The notes below the pieces were generated by a model. That model made no database searches and was not told where the DNA came from. It was given only the letters and a program-made list of their open reading frames with translations. A DNA stretch of 64,000 nt from Microbotryomycetes sp. JL201 (taxonomy: Eukaryota; Basidiomycota; Microbotryomycetes), in contig JAQYUZ010000018.1 in NCBI GenBank assembly GCA_033819885.1, positions 231,123 to 295,122 on the forward strand. Direction: 5' to 3'. A program made the translations under genes and the position numbers. Of the stretch, positions 48,657 through 59,746 are shown piece after piece. The stretch's first letter is position 1. The number at the start of each line of letters is the position of its first letter.

Positions 48657-51265
48657 CTACCGTCCTGTGATCTTTGAACGTAAACCTCGCGGGACTGTGA
48701 CGCAATGTAGAATTTTAGTCTTCGCGAAAAGGGACTGGGGCCATGCTCGAGGCAGGCAATTGCGTACCTCGCTCGTCATCTTCCTCCTTCTCTTGCTTGA
48801 CCCCCATTAGTTCGGCGACAAATCCAGTTCCCTGCCCCGGCGCAAGTGCATGTCAGCTCTTTAGCACGAATTTGCAAGCAATGAAACAAGACGAACCCAA
48901 TGAGCTGCCGTGTACTTGCTAACGTAGCGCGACAATTTTTGATGGTTATCTTCGCGAGCCGCGGAGTCCATAGTCAAAGCTCTGTTGATTGCATGCGCCG
49001 TCTCCGCCGTGTTCCAGGGGTTGACGATCAGAGACCCGTTGAGTGAGTGCGCGGCGCCTGCGAATTCTGACAAGATAAGCACGCCGTGCCGCTGTTGCTG
49101 ACAGGCAATGTATTCGTAGGCGACCTGTTCGGTACTCGTTATGAGGCGCCTGCCATTTCGCATAAAGAGGCATTCCTGCTCACCAAATTCATGCCGTCTC
49201 GACTCGATGTAATCAAGCACGCATCGCTGACCGCATAGAGCGCTGTGAGCTCATCAAACGGAATGCTCCGATGCATGAAATGGATGGGCATGAACTCGAC
49301 CGTGCCAAATCTACCGTTGATGCGACCGACTAGTTCGTTCACGGAAGCCCGCAAATTCTGGTACTCTTCTACGTCTTGCCGGGTTGGCACTGCCACTTGA
49401 ACAAGTACGACCTTGCCGATCCACTCAGGGTGCTCGTCAAGAAATGCTTCCATGGCATGCAGCTTCTGTGGAACGCCTTTGATATAATCCAGGCGATCGA
49501 CTCCGACAATGATTTTAACGCCTTCAAATCGGCGACGCAGAGCTGAGATGCGGCTGACAACACTGTCCTTTTCCAGACACTTCAAAGAGGTGTGAGTATA
49601 AGCAATGCATCATTGTAGGACAAGCCTGAGAATGCTCACCTGCAGGAACTGCGTCGGATCGATTCCAATGGGGAACGTGCCGACAGTCGCGTGCCGACCA
49701 ACGAGTTCGACGCCTGCGATGTCGAAGAGGTCAGATGTATGGCCACGAACAGGCAAAGAGAAGCTCAGAACCGAACGCTTACGGTTTGGCCAGCATTTGA
49801 AACCAAGCAATCTCGACACACTCGACAAAAAGTGACGGGCATAGTCGTACGTATGGAAACCAATCAGATCACAATTCAGGATGCCCAATAGAATCTCTCG
49901 GCGGACGGGAAGTACCCTGAAGCGAAAGAATGTATAAATGTCACGTCATGAGGCGGCGTTGAGGGCTCGTACAAACCTGAAAACCTCTGAACTGGGGAAT
50001 GGCGTGTGCAGAAAGAAGCCAATCTGCACGTCCGGCACGACAGACTTGCCATGCATGCCGTTGACACCTGACGGCGTGGAATCATTGTTTGGAGAAGCGG
50101 CTTGAGGGCCGAGCGTAAGACCATTGAACATGCCCGCTACACTGCCCTGCGAATCCTCTCCCATCGAGGCCGGGGACCGACCGAGCAGATCTCTCAGGAA
50201 TACAGGTACCAAGCAAAGGTGATAATCTGGGGTGAAGAAGCCCGATGAGGGTCAGCGAGACACCAAATTGGTGGATCACGTGACCAGTTCGGGATAGCTC
50301 ACCCTGGACCCAGACGATGTCTCCCGAGCTGACGACGCCGCGAACGGCTTCTGCAAACAGCAAATTTGCCTGTCTGTATGCGAGCCAGTCTGTCTCGTCG
50401 AACGAAATCTCGCCAGGGTGGTCTGGTGCCATGTTCGAGGTCACGTGAGCTGACCATTGTTGCGAGATGAGTTTTTGAACGCACAATGAAACAAGGGCCA
50501 GAGGATGCTGTTTGAGAAGCCATTGTAGTACCTCTCTGCTACCTCTGCTGACAAGTAGACGGGACTGCATGCGAATTCAGTCTGTAGCTTGCGAGTGATG
50601 AAGTCGCGGTCGGATTCTGGGACGTCGAAGCCTGTTTGAGAGGGCGACGGGGTCAGCGCTCGCGTCGACAGTTGGGACAAAGCGTCTACATGAGAATTCA
50701 CCTGGCCATCCGATCCACTGTGAGCGGGCCGAGTGAGCAAGCGCCACACGTCAAGGGATTGGGGTCCCGAATGAGATCGGTCAGGTCCCCAAACGCGGCT
50801 CGTTTGTTGCTGCGAGGCCAACTCACGAGAAAGTCCATGTGTTTTTTGCAGCCAGACAAGGCTGAAGCGAGTCCTCCGCTCGAAGGGACGAACCTGTAGC
50901 CGCCTTCGGCGCTCGAATCTGCAATGACGCTCACAGGCAGCCTGCGCGAGCGAGCGAGCGAGCGAGCGGGCGAAGCGATGCGACGATACCGGCGGTGCGA
51001 GCCACGAGCAGACGCGCACAAGACACGAGTGCACAGGAGATAAGCAGCCGAGTGTCAGCAGGCAACATTTGTGGCACAACGCAGGCGTGCGCGGGGATGC
51101 TGACCTGTTTGCGACGACGATGAGCTGGCCAGGAGTGCCGCCGAGGCGCTGCGCATCAAACGAATAGTCGCTCGAGCACGACCGCTGACGCTCGAGGCGA
51201 CTAGTGCGGCCACGCTCTGGTTCACGTTGTTGCGGTTGCTGCTCTGCGCCTGTGCGGACAGACAT
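48657..51265 (-). CDS. TPS1: Trehalose-6-phosphate synthase
   Basis: GT20 enzyme making trehalose-6-phosphate from UDP-glucose and glucose-6-phosphate; stress protection and glycolytic control. Exon 1 (51265-51105) carries an Arg/Gln-rich leader and LIVVANR, joined across a 163-bp intron to LPVSVIADSSAEGGYRFVPS. Then GWPGFDVPESD-type segment, SNSILWPLFHY, WVQDYHLCLVPVFLRDLLG, IGFFLHTPFPSSEVFR, NCDLIGFHTYDYARHFLS, GTFPIGIDPTQF, IIVGVDRLDYIKGVPQKL, FMPIHFMHRSIPFDEL, DGMNLVSYEYIACQQ and GVLILSEFAGAAHSL. A 48-residue insertion interrupts the region between the DYH and HTPFP motifs. No phosphatase domain follows, so this is the Tps1 type. The exact C-terminus depends on a last small intron; the stop could be near 48735 or 48657. 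Confidence 0.93.
50945..50969. repeat. GCGA tetranucleotide repeat in TPS1 intron 1
   Basis: About six units of GCGA/CGAG lie directly upstream of the TPS1 intron 1 acceptor, read on the minus strand as (CGCT)n ending GCGCAG. It takes the place of the usual pyrimidine tract. Confidence 0.8.
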
Positions 51266-51643
51266 GTCGGCGAGCCGTAAAAAAGCAAGGAATTCGAGCG
51301 AAAGCGCTCGTCGCGCGCGACCGCACTTCGCTCGCTCGAGCCGTGACGCGCAACGCCCGCAGTCAAAACATCCCCGTCACGCTTGCTCCGCGCGCGTCAC
51401 GCGGCCGCAAGTTCCGAGACACATGTAAGCATGCTGGCCCTTTGTGTGCTATCGCCGCTGCTCCTCTGCAACGTGCCTCGGAAGACGTTCGACGCTCCTC
51501 TCGACTGACACGCTCACTCGACCGCAGGTCGACTCTTCTCAACGAACGCGAGAATGGTGTGTCTGTGTGCAGCAAACTCGGACTCGGAGAACCGACAGCT
51601 GACCGCTGCTGCCCTTGTCGTCGTCGGTCTAGGAGTGTCATTC
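51266..51643. promoter_or_regulatory. Divergent promoter between TPS1 and AP-1 sigma
   Basis: About 380 bases separate two genes pointing away from each other; they hold both promoters and probably a non-coding or split first exon of the sigma-subunit gene. CGCG and CGCTC runs are frequent. I do not see the CCCCT stress-response core expected for TPS1 in yeasts. Confidence 0.4.
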
Positions 51644-52424
51644 ATGCTGCTCATCTCGCGACAGGGCAAGGTCCGCCTCGCGAAGTGGTACACCACCATG
51701 GCAACGCGCAATAAAAGTCGGTTCCCGCGTCGACCCTCGCAGTCGTATCTCTGACATCGCTCGAGCGCAGACAAGATCATCAAGGACGTAACGCAGCTTG
51801 TGCTCGCACGCAGAACAAGGATGTGCAACTTTCTGGAATACAAGGGTGAGCAGACCAATTGCCGCAGCGATCGGGCCCGCGTGTACAAAGCTGACCGCCG
51901 GTGGCCACCCTCCAGACTCGAAAATCGTTTACAGGCGATACGCTAGCTTGTTCTTCGTGTGCGGCATCGGCCAGCAAGATAACGAGCTCATCACACTCGA
52001 GGTGATCCATCGGTGAGCAGTCGTCTGCGTATCGTGTCCTGCTCTCATCTTTGCTCACGCCTTTACATTTCAAAATTCAAGTTACGTTGAAGTTCTCGAC
52101 CGCTACTTTGGCAACGTATGCGAGCTCGATCTGTACGTTGACTCGGGGAATTCGTCAATTCCGAAAAGCTCACATTGTGCAATCGCCGTCTTCTCAGCAT
52201 CTTCAATTTTCAAAAGGCGTACTCTGTGAGCCAAGATTCGTCAAAATCCGCGCGAGTCCGGCCCTGACGTAATCCCTCAGATCTTGGACGAGCTCATCAT
52301 TGCAGGCGAGATGCAAGAGCCGAGCAAAAAGTCGGTTTTGCGTGCAGTGGGTCAGGCCGATGCAACAGAAGAGCAGGAGCAAAGTGAGGATTCGCTTGCA
52401 AGACTCGGCTCGGGTCACAGGTAG
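51644..52424 (+). CDS. APS1: AP-1 clathrin adaptor sigma subunit
   Basis: Small sigma chain of the trans-Golgi/endosome clathrin adaptor; binds dileucine signals with gamma. The frame starts [20 protein letters not shown], then [66 protein letters not shown] and [20 protein letters not shown]. Five short introns separate these pieces, all in phase. Sigma-1 proteins normally have two or three residues before the Phe-Met-Leu-Leu, so ATG 51644 is internal to the usual N-terminus. The true start is likely in a small upstream exon I could not fix. The C-terminal tail is Gln/Glu-rich and about 25 residues longer than minimal. Confidence 0.88.
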
Positions 52425-52496
52425 CATTTGGATTACGCAACGTGTAGGCATGTAATGTTGTATCTATTCACGGCAGTTCGCAGCCAGACGCGGCCT

Positions 52497-54310
52497 TTAC
52501 CGCTCCTTCTTTGGCTCAGTCTCTTCCTCGTCTGTGTCCTCTCCTTCTTCTCGCACGTCCTTTGCCTCCTGGCCGCTCAAAATGCGGAACAAGATCCTAG
52601 AAGACAGCGCCAGGATCGCGCAGTCAGCTTCAAATTGCGTTGATGACTGTTCACAAACACACCGCCAGATCAGGGCCGACCAGAATGTGTTGACGAGTTG
52701 AAGGGCAAGAATCGGGGCAAAGATCTGATACCTGGCGTGCGCGGTCAGAGTGAGTCGGGGCGTATGTAAGCAAGACGCGATCCGGTGAATGCTCACTTCA
52801 TCCATGCAGGCAGTCTGCCGCTGCCAAACTCGTAAAACAGCCACCAGCCCTTGGGATGGCCAGGGGTCTCGGTCCAGGACCGCCAATGCTCCGGAATCAA
52901 GTCAAACTCGTTCCAAACGGAATACAAAATGCGAATATTGAGGTAGTGTCGCATGTAGCTGTCGCCAATGTGGTCAAGATCCGGCGCTACTTGAAAAACT
53001 GCATTCGACGGCAGCTTACTGCCAGATGCACAGGAAAATTACAAAGCTGACTTCTGAGGCGCGCTTGTAATCTAGATAATTGATGCACTTGGACAACTGC
53101 ATTCAGAGGCAGATTAGAGCAGCACTCTTTGGGCGATGGCACTTTCCTAACGCACAGCGAGGAACACGTCAGGGATGTCCATGCTGACGAAGATACAGGT
53201 ACCAATCATCGTGAGGTTCAGCGTGTCTGTGGACATAGCGCGTGTAAGTCAGGCACAAGCGTAGGCACGGGATGCAGGCAAGCACTGACAACTCCAGCCT
53301 ACAAGCCACAGGGTTACAATGTGGTGTATGACGAGCTCCACAAAGTCAGATCGCGGCTTCTCCAACCTGATCGACTCGTCAGCCTGCTATCGGCACATGT
53401 GGTTCCGCTTTTGCTCACCGGAGAATGAGCACGAGCATCTGCTGCAGCCAATAGGAGCTGTCAAGGTAGAATGTTTGTTAGCAAGCGACGCTCGTGTCAT
53501 TCTGCGTGTCTCGGCCCACAGTTGCAGCAAATAGTATGTTTTGAGCTCTGCTCGCATGCGCCTGATGATAATGAAACGGAGAATTAGGCGAGCTTCGGCG
53601 ACAGAGAACGCCCATGACTAGCTGACCAGTGCGGATACTGCAGCCACAAGTGCTCTGTTCTGTACCACCAAGAGTCTTGGCTTGACATGACATACTGTGA
53701 TGTCCAACAAAGATTGAGCTTTTAAAGAACTTGCTCTGAACAAGGAAAGCTCTCGACTGACGAGACCAAGCGCTCCGGACGCGGTGAAATACACGATCGC
53801 ATAGGATTGCTCCATGAATCGGACTACTTTAGCGTCCGACTTGAGGCCGAGGCTCTTTGCAAAAGGTCGAAGTGTGTATTCGGTGAGCGATTGACGTAGG
53901 AACGAAAACACGATGATGTAGAAGCTCAGGAAGCACAGGTCGAGCGGTCCCTTGCCATAGCGAGCCGATCCTAGGTTGGACAAGCCATCTTGTGGCGCTT
54001 GTCCGAGCGGATACGAGATGAACAGGAACGGCGTGAGCGGGTTGGATGACGGCGCAGACACGACCTGCTCGAGCGCGAACCACAGAGCGACGACGGCCAC
54101 GACGAGCTTGAATGACTCCGCCGGCTCAACGAGCCAAGACACGAGCGGAGAGTTGACGACCGCCGCCGGAACGGCCGCAGGCGCGTTTGTTTTGGCGCGT
54201 ACTTGCTTGCCCTTTTGAGGTCGTGCTTGTGTGCCTTCGAGCTCTCGTGTCGGCTCGAGTTGATCCAGGGCTTGCTTGACGCTGTTCGAGCGCGTACGTC
54301 CGCCCGCCAT
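52497..54310 (-). CDS. Lag1/Lac1-type ceramide synthase
   Basis: ER multi-pass acyl-CoA-dependent ceramide synthase with a TLC domain. The start at 54310 reads MAGGRTRSNSVKQALDQLEP. Features: several membrane helices (ESFKLVVAVVALWFALEQVV, LDLCFLSFYIIVFSFL), RFMEQSYAIVYFTASGALGL, the catalytic double His in ELVIHHIVTLWLVGWS, Lag1 motif CIFVSMDIPDVFLALSKCIN with NYLDYKRAS, and LYSVWNEFDLIPEHWRSW in the C-terminal half. The acidic/basic tail ends DEEETEPKKER, resembling an ER-retention tail. About eight short introns. The two catalytic His are present, so activity is expected; acyl-chain preference is unknown. Confidence 0.92.
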
Positions 54311-54426
54311 GGCGGCAATGCAGAATGTTGCCCAGGCGAATTCACAAGGGCAATTTCGAATGTACTCTCTTTTGCGCGCGCGCAGGCTCTGAATGACTTG
54401 TACAAATGAAGAGACCTAATGACATG

Positions 54427-56196
54427 CTAACGAACAACTGCAGACGCGAACGCATGCTCGTGCGAGTTCGCTGAGCCCGGCGTCTTGGGTCGCGGCGATG
54501 CGACAGCCAACATTGGGTTCTTGGCATTTGTGGCCAAATGATCGAGCATGAAGCTGAATGTTCGAAATCCATAGTCTGTGCACACTGCTCGCATTGATAT
54601 AATAAGCTTCACGTGTGCGATCGCAGCAAAAGCATTCGACTTGCCGAGGATGCCACCGACAATGCCAGCGAGGCGCACGAGGAATTGAAGCAGAGTCGTG
54701 GTTCTCTCGCGGATTGTCAAAGCCATCGGCTCAATGTCGTATTTAATGAAGATCCCTGAGCAAGTTTGAGACGATTCAGCGAGGCGGCCCAGGCCACGAT
54801 GCCAACCCGATTGCGCCCTTACCAGGAACGCCTTTGCCGTGCTCCGTCACACGACTCATGTCGGTGACAGAGTATTGGCTTGTGTGCAATACACGTCGCT
54901 TTGCATCGATGTAGGTTGTGGACACCACACTGACAAAGTACTGGAAAATATGGAAGTCTGCAGGAAGCCAACCTCATTAAGATGATCAGCTCTCGCAGGA
55001 CACCAGTCTGTCTGGCTCACGCGCGTCTGTTATCTCGCTACATTAAACATAGAGGTTCAGGAGAGGTGCGGAGCAGCACAAGAAAGCGAGCTTACACCGA
55101 GTTGTCGAGTGGCTGGGCAATTCTAGGAAAGTAAGGTCCAAACGAGAACTCGTGGATTACGTGGCTCAGATTCATCACTGTGGGTCAGAAGGATCAGACG
55201 GGACGGCACAGGATTGCATATCCATGCGCAACCGACGTTTGTGATCCGTGTGTTCCCAGCTAAGGTAACCATGACCAAGCGTTGTCTAGAATGCGAGTAA
55301 GCCGTTATACACATGCGAAGATCCGTCGAAATGCGCACAATATGCAGATTGCCGGTGACTTTTTTCACCGCCATTGAGCCATAAATCTGACAAAGAAGAG
55401 ACAATCAGATTTTCCACCAAGATAGCTGTGTTTTGTGTCAAATCACCCTGCACGCTGGGCCATCCTCGATGACGTTTGCAGTCTTGGGGAAAACTGACGC
55501 TACAAGTCAGCCACTGGCATCGCATTGCTGATAATGTGCAGCTCACCTCTTCGGCCATGCGAGTCATGGATCATCCTTGAGGCAGAAATTTCTTTCGCAT
55601 TCTTGATAGTTTCTATTCGTTTGGCTTGACCGACCTCGAACGATGTCTGCAATTGTGACCAGGTTGAGCATGAAGCAGCAGCGGGCTGAGAGCTTGGGCA
55701 GCTCACACCGTCCTTCTTGAACTCGTCGCTGATGTGCAACCTGTCTCCGACCGCATCGCGAACGTCCACTGTCAAGTCTGGGTCCGAGACGGTTAGCTGG
55801 ATCGCAACTCGGCGCAAGTATCTACTGTACAATGACATGGCATGGCCACAGTCGCGTCGAGATTGAGTTGAAGCTCATGTGCAATTCCCTTGTCGACCGA
55901 GAACTGATAGCTTGCATCGCCGTACAGGTATTCGCGCAGCTCGGTCCAGACCAGCACTCCGATCACAAGAGCAATAATCACCGTAAGAGCACCACCGCGC
56001 TCAGTCTTCTCCTTGTAGGTGGCATTCGTCTGATGGTGGCACCATGGTCAGCGATAGAGTCTCAGTGGTTCCACGGCCTCTACCACCCCCACACCTTTTT
56101 GAAAGCGTCAAAAGCGTCAAGTGGAGGTGGTTTCGACAAAATTGAGCCAAAGTAGCTAGTCGAAGAGGCAGGGGTCGCGCCCACAGGGGCCGACAT
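54427..56196 (-). CDS. Erv41/ERGIC2-like ER-Golgi cargo receptor
   Basis: COPII vesicle protein cycling between ER and Golgi, normally paired with Erv46. The start at 56196 gives MSAPVGATPASSTSYFGSIL and LDAFDAFKK. First membrane helix GGALTVIIALVIGVLVW, then the lumenal domain: TELREYLYGDASYQFSVDKG, LQLNLDATVAMPC, TVDVRDAVGDRLHISDEF, IYGSMAVKKVTGNLHI, HVIHEFSFGPYFPRIAQPLD, VPGIFIKYDIEPMALTIRER. Second helix LLQFLVRLAGIVGGIL. The Cys-rich lumenal motif typical of Erv46 is not seen, hence Erv41. The last intron (54585-54644) starts with GCAAGT. The tail is Pro/Ser-rich without an obvious KKxx signal. Confidence 0.87.
54585..54644 (-). other. GC-AG intron in Erv41-like gene
   Basis: The minus-strand donor is CTCG|GCAAGT and the acceptor GAGCAG, 60 bp, phase 1. 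It converts GGIL followed by an unrelated stretch into GGILVCTDYGFRTFSF, matching the length and pattern of the family's second membrane segment. The unspliced frame is also open, so this is probable rather than certain. Confidence 0.65.
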
Positions 56197-56544
56197 GGCG
56201 AAGACGCGTAGACACGAAAGGGAGCACGAATCCTTCTCGCTTCCTCCACGACGTTACGCCATGACCGCCGCGCCTGCATTGCAATGACGACTCTCTACAA
56301 AAACTCTACCTTACATCACAAACCATGTCACTCTGCGTCGCTCGGATGGCTGCTCGAAGGACGCGTCCAACGCAATCAGCACGGCAAACCGCGCAATGTT
56401 TTGTGCCTGCGCGTTCACCGTCGGTGACGCGACGCTCAAAGCTGTGCTTGCAATGCTCGACCTTCGACCAGCCACCACGGCTTCCTGCCGCTCGCAAAAT
56501 CAAACACTTCGGTCTCTGGCCCGACATCTCGTGTTTGCAGAGTG
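56197..56544. other. Promoter side of the Erv41-like gene, end of CpG-rich DNA
   Basis: Sequence of normal CpG content upstream of the last gene. Short open frames on both strands show no recognisable product. Base composition changes sharply near its right end. Confidence 0.35.
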
Positions 56545-58209
56545 ATTTAATGATGCTGCACAAGATTCACGATGTCGGGCTCGTTCCAACTGAAGCACAC
56601 CTTGAATTCCAATTGAAGCATATTCTGATAGGATCTACTTGCATTCTTGCGCACTGGCATCATACCAATTGCTCATGTGGCTCCTGTCAGAGATTGTGTT
56701 GGGTCATTTCTTCTTGAGTTTGGTCTGCATGAAATGTACTCATAATTATCCTTGCAAGCCCATAAGTCCTGCCGGATTTCCATAGAGACTTTGGAGAAGA
56801 GTTTCAGTTATTTTCCCTCTTGTAGCTGCATAGCTGCATGTTGCAAGCTGATCATTAAGCTTGCTTGATTGTTGTGCATTGATTTCTGGTTTTGCTTCCT
56901 CTGAAGTGCCTTGACCACTTATTTGGGTGCTGAATTTTGCTTAGCCTGGGCAGCTGAGCTGCGCTATGTTGGCAGTTGTCTGGGGCATTCCAGAAGGTTC
57001 TTCCCACATATCTTCTCTAGCTGTGTTTACACAGTCTGTCCTTCTGAGAGCCTACTTGAACACTGGGCATTTGCAATGGCCAAGACAGGTGCAGCAGGAG
57101 AGGTTGCAGGTTTCATCTTCTGATAACAACCAAAGTAGACTGTCTAGCTCTGCATTGTGGAACATGAATTGTGTTGTTGAAGCATTGTCTGCTTGCTGCA
57201 TTTACTGTGTCAACTGATTTCATTGTGAAAACAGGATGCTTCTAGAAATCAAGTATTCTTGCAGCATCATGCCAGTGCAACCTGCTTGATTCAGAGCCCT
57301 TGGCGGTCAAAATTTCCAAGCTCAGTGGCAGTGACCAGTCTGATAGAACTAGACTTCCACAAGTCTGACAAAAAAAAAGCAGATGCCAGAAATCAAGCCC
57401 ATCAAAGCTGGTGCTGTAGCATAGTGTGCAGCAGGTATTCTACTTTGCATTGAGATCAGTCTGAATTCTCATTGACTGCCAGACAGTAAGAGGAAATCCA
57501 GCTGAAAGCAGTGATAACAAGAAGGATGCTGGCGAGCCTCTTTTCCTATTTTTTTTCTTTTTTTTTTTTTTTTTTCAAGTGATCAGTACTTTGTCCTGTC
57601 ACTGAATTAAGAGCTCCAAGATCAGGTTGCTGGCTCATGCAACAAACACAAGCACAGAAAATTTATGCAGGTCATCATAATACTTTGCTAACTTGCCCAC
57701 ACTGGCACATGCATAGGCCACAACAGGGAGTCCAGTTGCCTTTGAATTTGGAGGATAAGATCACTCATTCAATGCAAACTTGAAACTTTGATGTGAACCC
57801 TATGCTTTGACCTCTGTGTCACAGTTCTACAGCCAGGTGAGGGCTGTGTCACAAAGTCTTGTTGCCATAGGCTTACTCAGCTCCAGTCTCACCTCAGCCT
57901 TGTGTGCATGCTTGGCTCTTGCTCACTATTGCCTCTACAAGCTCATCCTCCAACCACATGACTCAGCCTCAGCATTATACTCACCAATCTTGGACTGCTT
58001 ATGTATACCTCCGCCTGCTTGGTCAGCCTCAAACTTCTTGCGCCCTTTCTAGCCTTGCTTTCTGCCTAGCTCTCTCAGTTTTCTGTACCTTGTATCTGGT
58101 CACTTCCTGGTCACTTTGTCTTGCCTTTTGTTTGCTGTTGCTTGCAGAGTCTTCTTTGTTTGCAAAAGAAATGCCTTGTGCATTTTTGCTCTTAACTTAT
58201 CTACAGCAC
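56545..58209. repeat. CpG-depleted decayed repeat DNA
   Basis: No gene is supportable. From 56641 to 58440 I count only six CpG dinucleotides in 1,800 bases, whereas most 60-base lines in the gene region carry several. TG and CA are abundant and a poly-T/pyrimidine run lies near 57541-57577. TGTCACAGTTCTACAG near 57826 resembles the start of the LTRs described below. Best read as old repeat DNA eroded by methylation-type C-to-T change; the original element is not identified. Confidence 0.6.
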
Positions 58210-58451
58210 CCAGCCTTCTCTGACAGGCTGACTTCTGAGCAAAGTTGGAAAAGGCAGAATACTTGCAAGAACCTTATCATGTGATTTCTCTCTTGTCCTC
58301 TTGGGAGAAATTGTGTCTGACATAGTAAGTCCTGTAATTTGAAAGTCCACTGAAGTTAATGACAGTGATGTAGACAGTATTTAAAATGTCAGATCAGAAG
58401 AAGAAGAGGAGGAGAGACAAATTCAAACAACTGAACCAACTGAGTAATTCA
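58210..58451 (+). repeat. Decayed LTR related to the 560-bp LTR family
   Basis: Aligns by eye with the 5' third of the solo LTR at 60246: CTGACAGGCTGACTTCTGAG against CTGATAGGGGCTGACCTCTG, TTGGGAGAAATTGTGTCTGA against TTGGGAGGAAATGGCGTCTC, then the AGAAGAAGAAG run. It is in plus orientation, has lost almost all CpG, and is cut by the small DNA element that follows. Confidence 0.6.
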
Positions 58452-59313
58452 GAGCGCGTTTGGCAACTCAAAGATTGTCAAATATTGCTTTTTTTTTGCA
58501 AATAGCCCAGCCAAAGTGGCTTCCAGTATTTGACCGCAATATACTTGTATTTGCGCTCTAATTGAGCTTTATTTCACTTTCTGTATATTGTGTTTGGCAA
58601 AACCAAATAGCAGATCCAGATAACGCCGTTATTTGCGATTCCATAAGTGAGGGGGGACCATCAATTAGCAAGACAGACAGCGCAGCACGCTGGAACAACT
58701 CAGCTCACGTAACCTGCTGAGCTCCTGAACGTCAAGGAAGTGGTGCAACCAGTTGTCTCTGGCGCCCTTGCCATTTGACTCCTGATGCTGTCTCTCATCT
58801 CTGCTGTTCCCCATGTCATTGCCGCCCGGCGTGACCACGCAATCAGCAAGCAACTTGCCAAACAAAGCTGACAGACCCGCTCCACCCAACATCTCTACAC
58901 CTCTGGCTGCGCTGTCATCAACACAGCGCAAGAAACAAGCAACAACCAGAAAGTGCAGAGAAGTGTATGGGTCAAGGCTCACAACAAGGAACATTCAGGT
59001 GGCTCTTGAGCATTTGTTAAATCTGTGCTAGCACACTCTTTGAAGTGACTGCCACAATTTGCATCATCTGGAGGTGCCATGGGACCAGTGCACGTCGCGT
59101 TGCGTTGTTGCAAACAGCCATGAGAGACAGACGCGCCCCCCACAGAGCGCCCACAAGTTTATTGCAGAAGTGGCTTGTGTTTGGCATTGTCCAAATATCT
59201 TCCCGTCCAAAATAGCAATCTTTCCACCGTTTTTACCATTTTTAGCGCTAAAAACGGTGGAAAGATGATATTGCAAATTTGTTGTTATTTGCAAGTTCTA
59301 GCCAAACGCGCTC
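58452..59313. mobile_element. 862-bp PIF/Harbinger-like non-autonomous element
   Basis: Perfect 13-bp terminal inverted repeats GAGCGCGTTTGGC (58452-58464) and GCCAAACGCGCTC (59301-59313), flanked on both sides by the trinucleotide TCA, matching the 3-bp TNA target duplication of PIF/Harbinger transposons. The subterminal regions also resemble each other inversely (TTTGCAAATA-type). Internal frames encode no recognisable transposase. It sits inside the decayed LTR, so it is younger than that repeat. Confidence 0.65.
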
Positions 59314-59316
59314 TCA

Positions 59317-59746
59317 GGCACAATTCAACATGAGCTATGCAGCCTAATGCATATGTGAACCCATCCTCATATGTGGTTGTTTGCTGTCCCAAGCTTTTGA
59401 CCCTTTGTATGCATGCCAATTCTTGCAACTTAGCCCAACAAGTACATCTGTCCTTTTTCCTGTGATACATTGGGTCTTCAATGTCAGTATGAAAGCTATG
59501 TCTTTGGTCAAAGCTTTGCCAGTGCTGAGGTCAGCATTTTGCCTGCACTGTCATCTCCAGAAGGCTTGTTGCAAATTGAGCAGGTCTGATTGGCAAGTGA
59601 GGCAATAGAGTTGTTCTCAGCAACCGGGTTGTGCAATAGCAGCTTTGTGCCAGAGGACATGTCAGACACATAAGCTTGGTGTCACAAGGCCAACTGAGAC
59701 ATGGTCCCAGATGAGGTGCTCTTCCTTGGTGCAAGGTGCCAGGGCC
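59317..59746 (-). pseudogene. Eroded 3' end of copia polyprotein and flank
   Basis: CpG-poor continuation of the retrotransposon past its RNase H segment. In minus-strand reading, fragments such as HNPVAENNSIASLAN recall the copia RNase H tail, but stops and frame changes interrupt it. The element's own LTR is not recognised here. Confidence 0.4.

Noticed and set aside
58449-59316. hAT-type element
   Set aside because: The CAGAG-like left end suggested hAT, but no 8-bp duplication exists. Shifting the end by two bases gives equal TIRs and a 3-bp TCA duplication.
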